Source: Amycolatopsis sp. A133 (GTDB taxonomy: Bacteria; Actinomycetota; Actinomycetes; Mycobacteriales; Pseudonocardiaceae). Taken from it: a stretch of DNA of 64,000 nt. Numbering within the stretch: the first letter of the stretch is position 1; each line of letters opens with the position of its first letter. Location of the stretch: NCBI RefSeq assembly GCF_031082405.1, contig NZ_JAVHJU010000056.1, positions 1-64,000 of the forward strand. Reading direction: 5' to 3'. The position numbers and the translations under genes were made by a program. Positions 42,656 through 50,986 of this stretch are shown here, piece after piece. The notes under the pieces were generated by a model. It did not search any database, was not told the origin of the DNA, and saw only the letters and a list, made by a program, of their open reading frames with translations.

Positions 42656-43645
42656 GTGAAGGCGTTCATGCAGCGTGCGTACGGTCCTCCGGACAGCCTG
42701 ACCTTCGAAGACGTGCCCGATCCCGTGCCCGCCGAAGGCGAGGTGCTGGTCCGGGTGCACGCCACGTCGGTCAACCCGTACGACTGGCACTTCCTCAGAG
42801 GCGAGCCGTACGTGGCCCGCCTGATGACCGGCGGCTTCGGCCTGCGCCGTCCGCCGGCCGGCGTCCTCGGCTGTGACCTGGCCGGCCGCGTCGTGACCGC
42901 CGGGACCCGGTTCGCACCCGGCGACGACGTCTACGCGCTCCTGCCGCGGGGCGCCCACGCCGAGTACGTCTGCGTGCCCGAAGACCTGCTCGCGCCGATG
43001 CCCGCGAACCTGTCCCACGACCAGGCGGCGGCGATGCCGATGGCGGCCGTCACCGCGCTGCTCGCGCTGCGGGGTGTCGAGGCCGGCCGGCGGGTGCTGG
43101 TCAACGGGGCTTCCGGCGGTGTCGGCACCTTCGCCGTCCAGCTGGCCAAGGCGCTCGGCGCCCACGTCGACGCCGTGTGCAGCGCCGCGAACGCCGATCT
43201 CGCCCGTTCGCTCGGCGCCGGGGAGGTCTTCGACTACCGGGCGGACGACTTCACGCGCAGCGGCCGCCGCTACGACGTCGTGCTGGACGTCGCCGGCCGC
43301 CGCTCGGTGTTCGCTTGCCGCCGGGTTTTGGAGCGTGACGGCACCTTCGTCGCCGTCGGGGGTCCGGCCGGGCGCTGGGTGCAGCCCGCCGGGCACGTCT
43401 TCCTCGCCGCGGCCGGCGGGCCGTTGGCGCGGCGGCGGGTGGTGCTCGCGGACGCCGTGGCCTGCCGGGACAAGGCGGCGGTCCTCGGTGAGCTGGCTCG
43501 CTGGGCCGAGCGTGGTGCGGTCACGCCGGTCGTCGACCGGACCTACCCGTTCGACGACCTGCGTGCCGCGTTCGCCTACTCCGAAGCCGGGCACGCCAAG
43601 GGCAAGGTGGTCGTCACCCTGGGCGTGCCCGGCCGGTCGGCCTAG
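42656..43645 (+). CDS. NADP-dependent zinc-less alcohol dehydrogenase / quinone oxidoreductase
   Basis: A 329-residue MDR enzyme with the GroES-like start (MKAFMQRAYGPPDSLTFEDV) and Rossmann motif VLVNGASGGVGTFAVQLAK. The catalytic zinc ligands of alcohol dehydrogenases are missing. Likely reduces enones or aldehydes. GTG 42656 after GGGAGATGTC. Its stop (TAG, 43643-43645) shares three bases with the stop of the convergent polyester-hydrolase gene (CTA, 43642-43644). Confidence 0.88.
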   Translation: MKAFMQRAYGPPDSLTFEDVPDPVPAEGEVLVRVHATSVNPYDWHFLRGEPYVARLMTGGFGLRRPPAGVLGCDLAGRVVTAGTRFAPGDDVYALLPRGAHAEYVCVPEDLLAPMPANLSHDQAAAMPMAAVTALLALRGVEAGRRVLVNGASGGVGTFAVQLAKALGAHVDAVCSAANADLARSLGAGEVFDYRADDFTRSGRRYDVVLDVAGRRSVFACRRVLERDGTFVAVGGPAGRWVQPAGHVFLAAAGGPLARRRVVLADAVACRDKAAVLGELARWAERGAVTPVVDRTYPFDDLRAAFAYSEAGHAKGKVVVTLGVPGRSA

Positions 43646-44571
43646 CCGTTGTGCGGGCAGTTGCCGCGGTAGTCCGAAATGGACAGGCTGGTGCTGGGGA
43701 TCGGGCAGAGGAACTGTTCGTAGCGGGTGTCGTTGTCGATGAAGCGCTTGAGCCAGGACAGCGTGTACTTCGCGATCGTCGTGTTCGACGTGTTCGGGGC
43801 GAAGTGGCTGGCCCCGCGCAGTTCGAGGTACGCGCGGTCCAGAGTGGACGGAAGGCTCGTGTAGAACGGGATCGAGTGCGACGCCACCGGGGCGACGGTG
43901 TCCGACTGCGCCCCGACGACGAGCGTGGGCACCCGCAGCGTCGACCAGTTCTTCGTCAGGTTCCAGCCGGTCAGCGGGATCGCGGCCTGCAGCGACGGCC
44001 GGGAGCGCGCCGCTTCGAGGGTGCCGCCGCCACCCATGGAGTGCCCGACGACGCCGAGTCTGCTGCTGTCGATGCGCGAGCGCACCGAGCTCTGCTGCGT
44101 CAGGTAGTCCAGCGAGGCCAGCAGCTGCCGGCCCCGGCTGTCGGGCTGGTCGGAGGTGGTGATGGTGTCGATGGTGAACACCACGAAGCCCTGCGACGCC
44201 AGGCGCGGGCCCAGCCAGGCGATGCTCGACTGGGTCGCGGTGAAGCCGGGCGCGATCGAGATGGCGCCGAACGTGCCGGCCGTCGTGGTCGTCGGGTAGT
44301 AGATGGTGCCGCCGCCGAAGCCGGAGGCGGACAGCCGCGACACCGTGGTGGTGCTGGTCGCGAACGAGCCGCGCGTGGCTTCGATGCTGGAGTTGGTGGG
44401 GTCGGGGCCCCGCTCGTAGGGGTTCGCGGCGGCGGGTGCCGGTGCGGCGACGCCGGTGGTCAGCGCCAGTGCGGCCAGCACTACGCCGGCGGTCTTGGCA
44501 CGCCACCCACGGCGGCGGGAAATTTTCCCACCTGGGCCAGGCGACGTCGGCGGGCTGGTGAGTGCGGACAT
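43642..44571 (-). CDS. Secreted polyester hydrolase / cutinase-like lipase (PET-hydrolase family)
   Basis: A 309-residue alpha/beta hydrolase. A long, basic Sec/Tat-like signal (about 1-48, RRGWRAKTAGVVLAALALTT) ends at AAAN. The mature part starts NPYERGPDPT, the start shared by LCC, TfCut2 and Streptomyces lipase. Catalytic triad: Ser178 in GHSMGGGG, Asp224 in GAQSDTVAP and His256 in ASHFAPN. Cys289 and Cys305 form the C-terminal disulfide. Oxyanion positions are Phe110 (PGFT, Tyr in LCC) and Met179; the aromatic-clamp Trp203 (TGWNLTK) is followed by Asn where LCC has His. This places it in the Streptomyces-type branch. It hydrolyses cutin or other polyesters; PET activity is untested. Confidence 0.92.
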   Translation of the reverse strand: MSALTSPPTSPGPGGKISRRRGWRAKTAGVVLAALALTTGVAAPAPAAANPYERGPDPTNSSIEATRGSFATSTTTVSRLSASGFGGGTIYYPTTTTAGTFGAISIAPGFTATQSSIAWLGPRLASQGFVVFTIDTITTSDQPDSRGRQLLASLDYLTQQSSVRSRIDSSRLGVVGHSMGGGGTLEAARSRPSLQAAIPLTGWNLTKNWSTLRVPTLVVGAQSDTVAPVASHSIPFYTSLPSTLDRAYLELRGASHFAPNTSNTTIAKYTLSWLKRFIDNDTRYEQFLCPIPSTSLSISDYRGNCPHNG

Positions 44572-44767
44572 GGATCGCTCTCTTTCCCCGGGCAGGCGAA
44601 AGCACGCCCGGACACAGACGGGCGGATCGTGGATCTGGTGCACGGCAATGGAAGGGGGTGCCGCGGGCGGGGGCGGGGTAACCGCTTTCCCGTCGCCTAT
44701 GAAACACCTTGGCGAAATGTTCCACATCCTCCGAATGGGGGAGTGGTCTGACGAACTGTGCGGTCGC

Positions 44768-45367
44768 TCAGTGAACCCGGACCGGCTCCAGTGCCCCGCG
44801 CACGAGCGTGTCGATCAGCGTCGTCGCGACGGTCAGGTCCACCGACCGGGCGGCCAGGACGTCGGAGTAGAGGAACGACTCGCCAAGCCGGACGACCGCG
44901 AACGCCAGGTCCGGCAGCCCGACCAGCGGCGTCAAGCCGGCCGTTTCGGTGTCGGCGTGGAACAGCTCCACGTGCGCGTCGACCAGCCCGGGCTGGACCG
45001 CGCCGCGCGGGTCGGTCAGCACGCGGAGGGCGACCGCCGACTCCGCTTCGATCAGCTTGCGCATGCCGTCGCTGCCGGCGACCTCGCGGCGGTACTCCTC
45101 CATGACCCACAGGCAGCGCAGCCGGCCGTCCGGGGTGCGGACCGCGTCGCCGTGCCGGGCGCGCCACCCGTCGAGGGCGCGCTGCCAGGTGCGGCCGGAC
45201 AGCATCCGCAGCCCGGCGCCCATCAGGTCGTCGCGGTTGCCGACGCGCCGGAAGAAGGTCGTGCGCGAGATCCCCAGGTCGGTCGCCATCCGGCCGAGGT
45301 CGAGGCGGGTGCCGGCCATCAGCAGCCGTGCCGCGTGCCGGACGATGTCGTCGGTCGAGACGGTCAC
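44768..45367 (-). CDS. TetR-family regulator, QsdR type
   Basis: A 199-residue TetR protein. HTH is VRHAARLLMAGTRLDLGRMA then DLGISRTTFFRRVGNRDDLM; FFRRVGNRDDL is typical of the QsdR group, which controls lactone degradation in Rhodococcus. GTG start at 45367. It lies 196 bases upstream of the polyester hydrolase on the same strand and could control it, though a co-transcript is not certain. No palindrome could be assigned. Confidence 0.85.
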   Translation of the reverse strand: MTVSTDDIVRHAARLLMAGTRLDLGRMATDLGISRTTFFRRVGNRDDLMGAGLRMLSGRTWQRALDGWRARHGDAVRTPDGRLRCLWVMEEYRREVAGSDGMRKLIEAESAVALRVLTDPRGAVQPGLVDAHVELFHADTETAGLTPLVGLPDLAFAVVRLGESFLYSDVLAARSVDLTVATTLIDTLVRGALEPVRVH

Positions 45368-45441
45368 TGCGCCACCCTAGTCCGCAGGTTGGCGCCGGTT
45401 ACCTTGAAGTGCGCGGGACCTCTTCGGTTAGCGTGGATTTT

Positions 45442-46086
45442 GTGCGCGTAGACATCTGGTCCGATCTGGTCTGTCCCTGGTGCTATCTCGGCAAACGCCG
45501 CTTCGAGCGGGCGGTGGCCGAACTCGGCGCCGACGTCGAGGTGGTGCACCACTCGTTCCAGCTCGATCCGTCGTTCCCGCGCGGGTCTTCGCGCCCGACG
45601 CGCGAGGTGCTGGCCGAGAAGTACGGCCGGACCCTGGAAGAAGCCGACGCGATGGAAGCGCAGATGGAAGAGCGCGCCGCCGCCGACGGCCTCGAGTACC
45701 ACCTCGACGGCGTCCACCTGGGCAACACCGTCGACGGCCACCGCCTCGTCCACTTCGCCGCCGAGCGCGGGCTGGCCGACGCCGTCGTCGACCGGTTCTA
45801 CCGAGCGCACTTCACCGAACGGCGCTCGCTGTTCGACCGCGGCTCGCTGGTGGAGCTGGCCGCCGAAGCCGGGCTCGACGCCGAGGAGGCGCGAGCCGTG
45901 CTCGAGTCCGACGCGTATGAAGCCGAAGTGGCGGCGGACGGCGAGCAGGCCCGCGCGCTCGGCGCGACCGGGGTGCCGTTCTTCGTGATCGATCAGCGGT
46001 TCGGCGTCGCAGGAGCCCAGTCGTCGGAGGTGTTCACGCAGGTGTTGCGACGCGCGGCGGAGGTCAGCGACGCCGCCGCCGGGTGA
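45442..46086 (+). CDS. DsbA/FrnE-family thiol oxidoreductase
   Basis: A 214-residue DsbA-like protein without a signal peptide. Active site CPWC (Cys11-Cys14) in WSDLVCPWCYLGK, cis-Pro in TGVPFFVIDQRFGV. FrnE members act in the cytoplasm on dithiols, in polyketide biosynthesis or in stress protection. GTG 45442 chosen; an upstream GTG nine bases earlier is possible. Its 3' end overlaps the convergent small membrane gene by 23 bases. Confidence 0.9.
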   Translation: MRVDIWSDLVCPWCYLGKRRFERAVAELGADVEVVHHSFQLDPSFPRGSSRPTREVLAEKYGRTLEEADAMEAQMEERAAADGLEYHLDGVHLGNTVDGHRLVHFAAERGLADAVVDRFYRAHFTERRSLFDRGSLVELAAEAGLDAEEARAVLESDAYEAEVAADGEQARALGATGVPFFVIDQRFGVAGAQSSEVFTQVLRRAAEVSDAAAG

Positions 46087-46246
46087 ACCGCGACCGGTCG
46101 GTGGCGACGCCGGCCAGGTGCAGGGCGACGCAGAGCAGCCCGGCGGTGGTGAGCGTCCCGGTGGTGATCACCGGGCCGAGCCCGAACCCGGCCAGCTCCA
46201 TCAGCAGGGCGAGCCCGAAGAGCACGGCGGCGAGAATGGCGAGCAT
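46064..46246 (-). CDS. Small two-helix membrane protein
   Basis: A 60-residue hydrophobic protein with two helices (MLAILAAVLFGLALLMELAG, then TLTTAGLLCVALHLAGVA) and a basic tail RFTRRRRR. Start at ATG 46246 after GAGG. Not assigned to a family. Its 5' region is occupied by the 21-bp-phased palindrome array, which may control it. Confidence 0.6.
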   Translation of the reverse strand: MLAILAAVLFGLALLMELAGFGLGPVITTGTLTTAGLLCVALHLAGVATDRSRFTRRRRR

Positions 46247-46397
46247 GACGGCCTCGTTTCCGTGGGGTGGGGCCGAATGGTCCACACCACTGCGACGTTC
46301 GCGGTACCGGGGATCCCGGCTTGGTGGCCGGTAATTCCCCCGGGTCCGGACGCTGAAACGAACTTCTCGTACTCAGCCGGACACTCACGAACGAACG

Positions 46398-46596
46398 ACT
46401 CGCGTGATCGAAGGGGCATCACCCGTGCTTGGAGGGGCATCACCCGTGCCTGGAGGGGCATCACGCGTGATCCGGAGGGGCATCACTCGTGATTGGCGGG
46501 GCATCGCGCTGATGCCCGCTCAATCACACGTGATGCCCTCCGGATCACGCGTGATTCCTTCCTGGACACGCGTGATGCCCCTCCGGACACGGGTTC
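46398..46596. repeat. Phased array of about ten 10-bp palindromes
   Basis: TCACNCGTGA-type cores start at 46398, 46419, 46440, 46461, 46483, 46504, 46524, 46545, 46566 and, degenerate, 46587. Spacings are 21, 21, 21, 22, 21, 20, 21, 21 and 21 bases, two helical turns. Units left of the centre are preceded by GGGGCA (starts 46413, 46434, 46455, 46477, 46498) and units right of the centre are followed by the complement (GATGCCC at 46511, 46532, 46553 degenerate, 46574). The whole region between the lacI stop and the small membrane gene thus has two-fold symmetry about base 46507. No gene lies in these 385 bases. Confidence 0.85.
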
Positions 46597-46631
46597 TCGG
46601 CCGGGCCGCGGGGGCGCCCCCGTTTTCCGCG

Positions 46632-47693
46632 TTACCGGTGGGCGGTTTCGGGTGGGGCGGTGCTGGAGCGGATCACCAGTTCCGTCGGGAGGAGGACCGG
46701 CTCGCCGGCTTCGGTGCCCGTTTCGATTTCGGCCAGCAGGGCCTCCACCGCGTGGCGGCCGACCGCCTCGAACGACTGGCGGATCGTCGTCAGCGGGGGC
46801 CAGAAGTGGGCCGACTCCTCCATGTCGTCGAACCCGACCACGCTCACCTCGCCCGGCACGGCGCGGCCCGTCTCGTGCAACGCGCGCAGCAGGCCCAGTG
46901 CCATCTGGTCGTTCGCCGCGAACACCGCTGTCACCGCCGGGTCCGCCGCCAGCCGCAGGCCGGCCCGGTAGCCGGACTCCGGTGACCAGTCGCCCGCCAG
47001 CACCGGCGGTACCGTGCGGCCCGCCCGCTCCAAAGTGGCCTGCCACGACTTCCGGCGGCGCTCGGCCGAGTACGACTGCGGCGGACCCGCGATGTGCCAA
47101 ACCGTCGAGTGCCCCAGTGAAAGCAGGTGGCCGGTCGCCCGGGCCGCGCCGTCGGCCTGGTCGTTGTCGACGACGGGGTAGTCGTAGCGGGCACTGGAGT
47201 CGATCACCACCACCGGCAGCCCGTGCGGCAGTTCGATTTCGCTCTGGTCGAGCTGGTGCTGCTCGATGAGGATGATGACGCCGTCGACGGCCTGCTCGTT
47301 CAGCGTGCTGAACGCGCCCGTCACCTCGCCCTGCGTCGGGCGGGCCACCGGCATCAGGATGATCGAGAACCCTTCCGGGACGACCGCCGCCGCGATGGCG
47401 TCGAGGGTGCGGCTGTTGCCGAACGTCGGCAGCGCCGAGATGATCACGCCGATGCTGCGGAACCGGCCGTTGCGCAGCGCGCGGGCCGCGCTGTTCGGCC
47501 GGTAGCCGACCCGGCGCATCGCGGCGAGGACGCGTTCGCGCGTGGCGTCGTCGACGTTCGTCTTGCCGTTGGCGACCCGGGACACGGTCTGGCCCGAGAC
47601 GCCCGCCTCGCGGGCCACGTCCGCCATCGACGGTCCCCGCCGGGCGGCGCGGCCGGATGCGGACGAGGTCGCTGTCTGGCGCGGCACGGTCAC
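46632..47693 (-). CDS. LacI-family repressor of the arabinogalactan operon
   Basis: A 353-residue LacI protein. The HTH and hinge are MADVAREAGVSGQTVSRVAN and VLAAMRRVGYRPNSAARALR, followed by a periplasmic-binding-like sugar domain (IGVIISALPTFGNSRT start). GTG 47693 follows AAGGA. Divergent from the ABC permease operon with two perfect operators in between. Sugar effector unknown, probably galactose- or arabinose-containing oligomer. Confidence 0.92.
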   Translation of the reverse strand: MTVPRQTATSSASGRAARRGPSMADVAREAGVSGQTVSRVANGKTNVDDATRERVLAAMRRVGYRPNSAARALRNGRFRSIGVIISALPTFGNSRTLDAIAAAVVPEGFSIILMPVARPTQGEVTGAFSTLNEQAVDGVIILIEQHQLDQSEIELPHGLPVVVIDSSARYDYPVVDNDQADGAARATGHLLSLGHSTVWHIAGPPQSYSAERRRKSWQATLERAGRTVPPVLAGDWSPESGYRAGLRLAADPAVTAVFAANDQMALGLLRALHETGRAVPGEVSVVGFDDMEESAHFWPPLTTIRQSFEAVGRHAVEALLAEIETGTEAGEPVLLPTELVIRSSTAPPETAHR

Positions 47694-47711
47694 TCCTTGG
47701 TGTCCTGGACA

Positions 47712-47759
47712 TGTTTACGTCAACAAGTTACTCTGCGGCCGTCCATGTTGACGTAAACA
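47712..47759. promoter_or_regulatory. Two LacI operators
   Basis: TGTTTACGTCAACA (47712-47725) and TGTTGACGTAAACA (47746-47759) are reverse complements of one another with the central ACGT that LacI-family proteins favour. Their centres are 34 bases apart, about three helical turns, so dimers would lie on the same face. They lie between lacI and the permease gene. I saw no further copy before the later operon genes. Confidence 0.88.
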
Positions 47760-47804
47760 TCACGCCGGGTCCAGCACCCGGCCGCATGACCACTCGGAGA
47801 GACG

Positions 47805-48731
47805 ATGACGTCCACAGCGGCTCCGCCCGCCCCGGTGCCGGCCCGCCGGGCGCCCGCGGCCCGCCGTCCGCGGCGGAAATGGCGGGGCTGGCTCTTCGTC
47901 GCCCCGTTCATGCTGGTGTTCGCGCTGACCTTCATCGCGCCCGTCGGGTACGCGTTCGTGCTCAGCCTCTTCCGCGACCAGGCCTTCTTCGGCGGCACGG
48001 TGTTCGTCGGCGCCGACAACTACGTGCAGGTGTTCGGCGACCCGAAGTTCTGGGAAGCCTTCCGGCGCGTCCTGGTGTTCCTCGCCGTGCAGGTGCCGAT
48101 CATGCTGGTGCTCGCGCTGATCGCGGCGCTGGCGATCGACAGCGCCCGGCTGCACGCCGCCGGTTTCTTCCGGGTCGTGATCTTCCTGCCGTACGCGGTC
48201 CCCGCCGTGGTCGCCGCGCTGATGTGGGGCTTCATCTACGGCGACCACTTCGGGCTCGCGGCGGACCTGAACCACCTGCTGGGCACCGAGGTGCAGCCGC
48301 TGTCGGCGAACTGGCTGCTCACGTCGATCGGGAACATCGTCACGTGGGAGTTCGTGGGCTACAACATGCTCATCTTCTACTCCGCGCTGAAGGTGATCCC
48401 GAAGGAGCTGTTCGAGGCGGCCTCGATCGACGGCGCCGGCACGTTCCGCACCATCGTGTCCGTGAAGCTCCCGGCGATCCGGGGTGCCATCGTGGTCGCC
48501 ACGATCTTCTCGATCATCGGCAGCTTCCAGCTGTTCAACGAGCCGAACATCATGCGCAACCTCGTGCCCAACGTGATCGGCACCTTCTACACGCCGAACA
48601 TGTACGCCTACAACCTTTCCTTCAACGGGCAGCAGTACAACTACTCCGCCACCGTCGCGATCGTGATGGGCGTGATCACCGCGGTCATCGCCTACGTCGT
48701 GCAGCTGCGCGGCTCCCGGAAGGAGATGTGA
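47805..48731 (+). CDS. Sugar ABC transporter permease (MalF-like)
   Basis: A 308-residue membrane permease with six helices and a Pro/Arg-rich cytoplasmic start. The EAA loop is in ELFEAASIDGAGTFRTIV, which contacts the ATPase. First gene of the operon, read from ATG after GGAGAG. The next permease gene starts two bases after its stop. Confidence 0.93.
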   Translation: MTSTAAPPAPVPARRAPAARRPRRKWRGWLFVAPFMLVFALTFIAPVGYAFVLSLFRDQAFFGGTVFVGADNYVQVFGDPKFWEAFRRVLVFLAVQVPIMLVLALIAALAIDSARLHAAGFFRVVIFLPYAVPAVVAALMWGFIYGDHFGLAADLNHLLGTEVQPLSANWLLTSIGNIVTWEFVGYNMLIFYSALKVIPKELFEAASIDGAGTFRTIVSVKLPAIRGAIVVATIFSIIGSFQLFNEPNIMRNLVPNVIGTFYTPNMYAYNLSFNGQQYNYSATVAIVMGVITAVIAYVVQLRGSRKEM

Positions 48732-48732
48732 C

Positions 48733-49611
48733 GTGGCGACGTCTTCGATGACCCGGTTCTCGGTGACCAAACCCCGCAAGTCGCGTGTCCTCACCGGCTT
48801 CATGGCGCTCTACCTGCTCTACACCCTGGTTCCCCTGGTGTGGCTGATCATCAACGCGACGAAGACCCAGCCCGCCCTGTTCTCGACGTCGGGACTGTCC
48901 TTCGGCGACTCGTTCGCCCTCTTCGACAACATCGGGCAGACGTTCACCTACAACGGCGGGATCTTCTTCCGCTGGCTCGGGAACACCCTGCTCTACGTCG
49001 TGGTCGGGGCCGGCGGCGCGACGGTCCTCGCCACGGCGGCGGGCTACGGGCTGGCCAAGTACCGCTTCCCCGGCCGCCGCGCGGTGTTCGCCGTCGTCCT
49101 CGGGGCCGTGGCCGTGCCGCCGACGGCGCTGGCCGTGCCGACGTTCCTGATGTTCAGCAAGATGGGGCTGACCAACACGCCGCTGGCGGTTCTCATCCCG
49201 TCGCTGATCAGCCCGTTCGGCCTCTACCTGATCTGGGTCTACGCCGCCGACGCCATTCCCGACGAACTGCTCGAAGCGGCGCGGATCGACGGCGCGGGCG
49301 AGGTCCGCATCTTCCTCACCGTGACGCTGCGCCAGCTGGTGCCCGGGATCATCACGGTCGCGCTGTTCACGATGGTGCAGACGTGGAACAACTACTTCCT
49401 GCCGCTGATCATGCTCAGCGAGCCGAAGTGGTACCCGCTGACCGTCGGGCTCAACCAGTGGAGCGCCCAGGCCAACGGCGCCGGCGCCCAGCCGATCTTC
49501 AACCTGGTCCTCACCGGGTCGTTGCTCACCATCATTCCCCTCGTCGTCGCTTTCCTGCTCATGCAACGGTTCTGGCAGTCCGGGCTGAGCGCCGGAAGCG
49601 TTAAGCAGTAA
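48733..49611 (+). CDS. Sugar ABC transporter permease (MalG-like)
   Basis: A 292-residue permease, six helices, EAA loop in ELLEAARIDGAGEVRIFL. It forms the inner-membrane channel with the gene before it. GTG start, one base after the preceding stop. No ATP-binding gene is in the operon, so the shared MsiK-type ATPase of actinomycetes is expected to energise it; that part is family knowledge. Confidence 0.93.
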   Translation: MATSSMTRFSVTKPRKSRVLTGFMALYLLYTLVPLVWLIINATKTQPALFSTSGLSFGDSFALFDNIGQTFTYNGGIFFRWLGNTLLYVVVGAGGATVLATAAGYGLAKYRFPGRRAVFAVVLGAVAVPPTALAVPTFLMFSKMGLTNTPLAVLIPSLISPFGLYLIWVYAADAIPDELLEAARIDGAGEVRIFLTVTLRQLVPGIITVALFTMVQTWNNYFLPLIMLSEPKWYPLTVGLNQWSAQANGAGAQPIFNLVLTGSLLTIIPLVVAFLLMQRFWQSGLSAGSVKQ

Positions 49612-49645
49612 CACCCGCCGTCACACCGCCGTGAAGGGACACTCG

Positions 49646-50986
49646 ATGTCAAGATTCCGCACCCGCGCCAAGGCGGCCGCCGCCCTCGCGCTGGCCGCCG
49701 CGCTGGCGGTCGGCTGCTCGTCCGGGGGCACGCCGTCCGCGCCCGCCGCCGCCACCGGCAACCAGGACTCCGTGGACGCCGCGCTGAAGGCCGGCGGGGA
49801 GATCACGTACTGGAGCTGGACCCCGTCGGCCAAGGACCAGGTGGCCGCGTTCCAGAAGGAATACCCGAACGTCAAGGTCAACTACGTCAACGCGGGGACC
49901 AACAAGGAGGAGTACACCAAGCTCCAGAACGCGATCAAGGCCGGCTCGGGTGCCCCCGACGTCGCCCAGATCGAGTACTACGCCCTCCCGCAGTTCGCGC
50001 TGACCGATTCACTGGCCGACCTGAACCAGTTCGGCTTCGGGTCGTTCGAAAAGGACTACAGCGCCTCGACGTGGGCGCAGGTGAAGAACGGCAACGGGGT
50101 CTACGGCCTGCCGCAGGACTCCGGCCCGATGGCCCTGTTCTACAACAAGGAAGTCTTCGACTCCAGCGGCATCGCCGTGCCGAAGACCTGGGCCGAGTAC
50201 ATCGACGCGGCGAAGAAGCTGCACACCGCCGACCCCACCAAGTACATCACCTCGGACACCGGTGACCCCGGGTTCGCGCTGAGCATGATCTGGCAGGCCG
50301 GCGGGCACCCGTTCGCCGTCGACGGCCGGAACGTGAAGGTCAACCTGGCCGACGCGGGCACCAAGAAGTGGACCGCGATGTGGGACCAGCTGATCCAGGG
50401 CAAGCTGCTCGCCCCGGTCAAGGAGTGGTCCGACGACTGGTTCCGTGCTCTCGGCGACGGCACCATCTCCTCCCTGGTCACCGGCGCCTGGATGCCGGGC
50501 AACTTCATCTCCTCGGTGCCCGGTGGCGCCGGGAAGTGGGCGGTCGCGCCGATGCCGACCTACGACGGCCAGGCGGTCACCGCGGAGAACGGCGGCAGCG
50601 CGCAGTCCGTGGTCAAGCAGAGCAAGAACCCGGCGCTGGCCGCGGCGTTCGTGCGCTGGCTCAACCACGCCGGCGGCGTTCAGCCGTTCATCAAGAGCGG
50701 TGGTTTCCCGTCCACCACGGCCGATCTGACCTCGCCCGCGTTCGTCGACCAGGCCGTGCCGTACTTCGGCGGCCAGAAGATCAACCAGGTGCTGACCCAG
50801 GCGTCGAAGGACGTCGCGAAGGGCTGGACCTACCTGCCGTACCAGACCTACGCCAACAGCGTCTTCAGCGACACCGCCGGCAAGGCCTACCTGAACGCCA
50901 CCCCGCTCGACGCCGGGCTGGCGGCCTGGCAGCAGGCCATCGTCGACTACGGCAACCAGCAGGGCTTCACGGTCAGCGCGGGATGA
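49646..50986 (+). CDS. Sugar-binding lipoprotein of the ABC transporter
   Basis: A 446-residue extracellular binding protein. Signal peptide and lipobox LAVGC with Cys24, then the solute-binding fold of family 1 (GGEITYWSWTPSAKDQVAAF start, AWMPGNFI and NGGSAQSVVKQS). GAAGGGA stands before ATG 49646. It should deliver the galacto- or arabino-oligosaccharides made by the secreted GH30 enzyme. Overlaps the GH51 gene (ATGA). Confidence 0.92.
   Translation: MSRFRTRAKAAAALALAAALAVGCSSGGTPSAPAAATGNQDSVDAALKAGGEITYWSWTPSAKDQVAAFQKEYPNVKVNYVNAGTNKEEYTKLQNAIKAGSGAPDVAQIEYYALPQFALTDSLADLNQFGFGSFEKDYSASTWAQVKNGNGVYGLPQDSGPMALFYNKEVFDSSGIAVPKTWAEYIDAAKKLHTADPTKYITSDTGDPGFALSMIWQAGGHPFAVDGRNVKVNLADAGTKKWTAMWDQLIQGKLLAPVKEWSDDWFRALGDGTISSLVTGAWMPGNFISSVPGGAGKWAVAPMPTYDGQAVTAENGGSAQSVVKQSKNPALAAAFVRWLNHAGGVQPFIKSGGFPSTTADLTSPAFVDQAVPYFGGQKINQVLTQASKDVAKGWTYLPYQTYANSVFSDTAGKAYLNATPLDAGLAAWQQAIVDYGNQQGFTVSAG

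Noticed and set aside
46398..46596. Possible CRISPR array
   Set aside because: The unit is 21 bases with no separate unique spacers, is itself palindromic, reverses orientation in the middle, and there is no cas gene.
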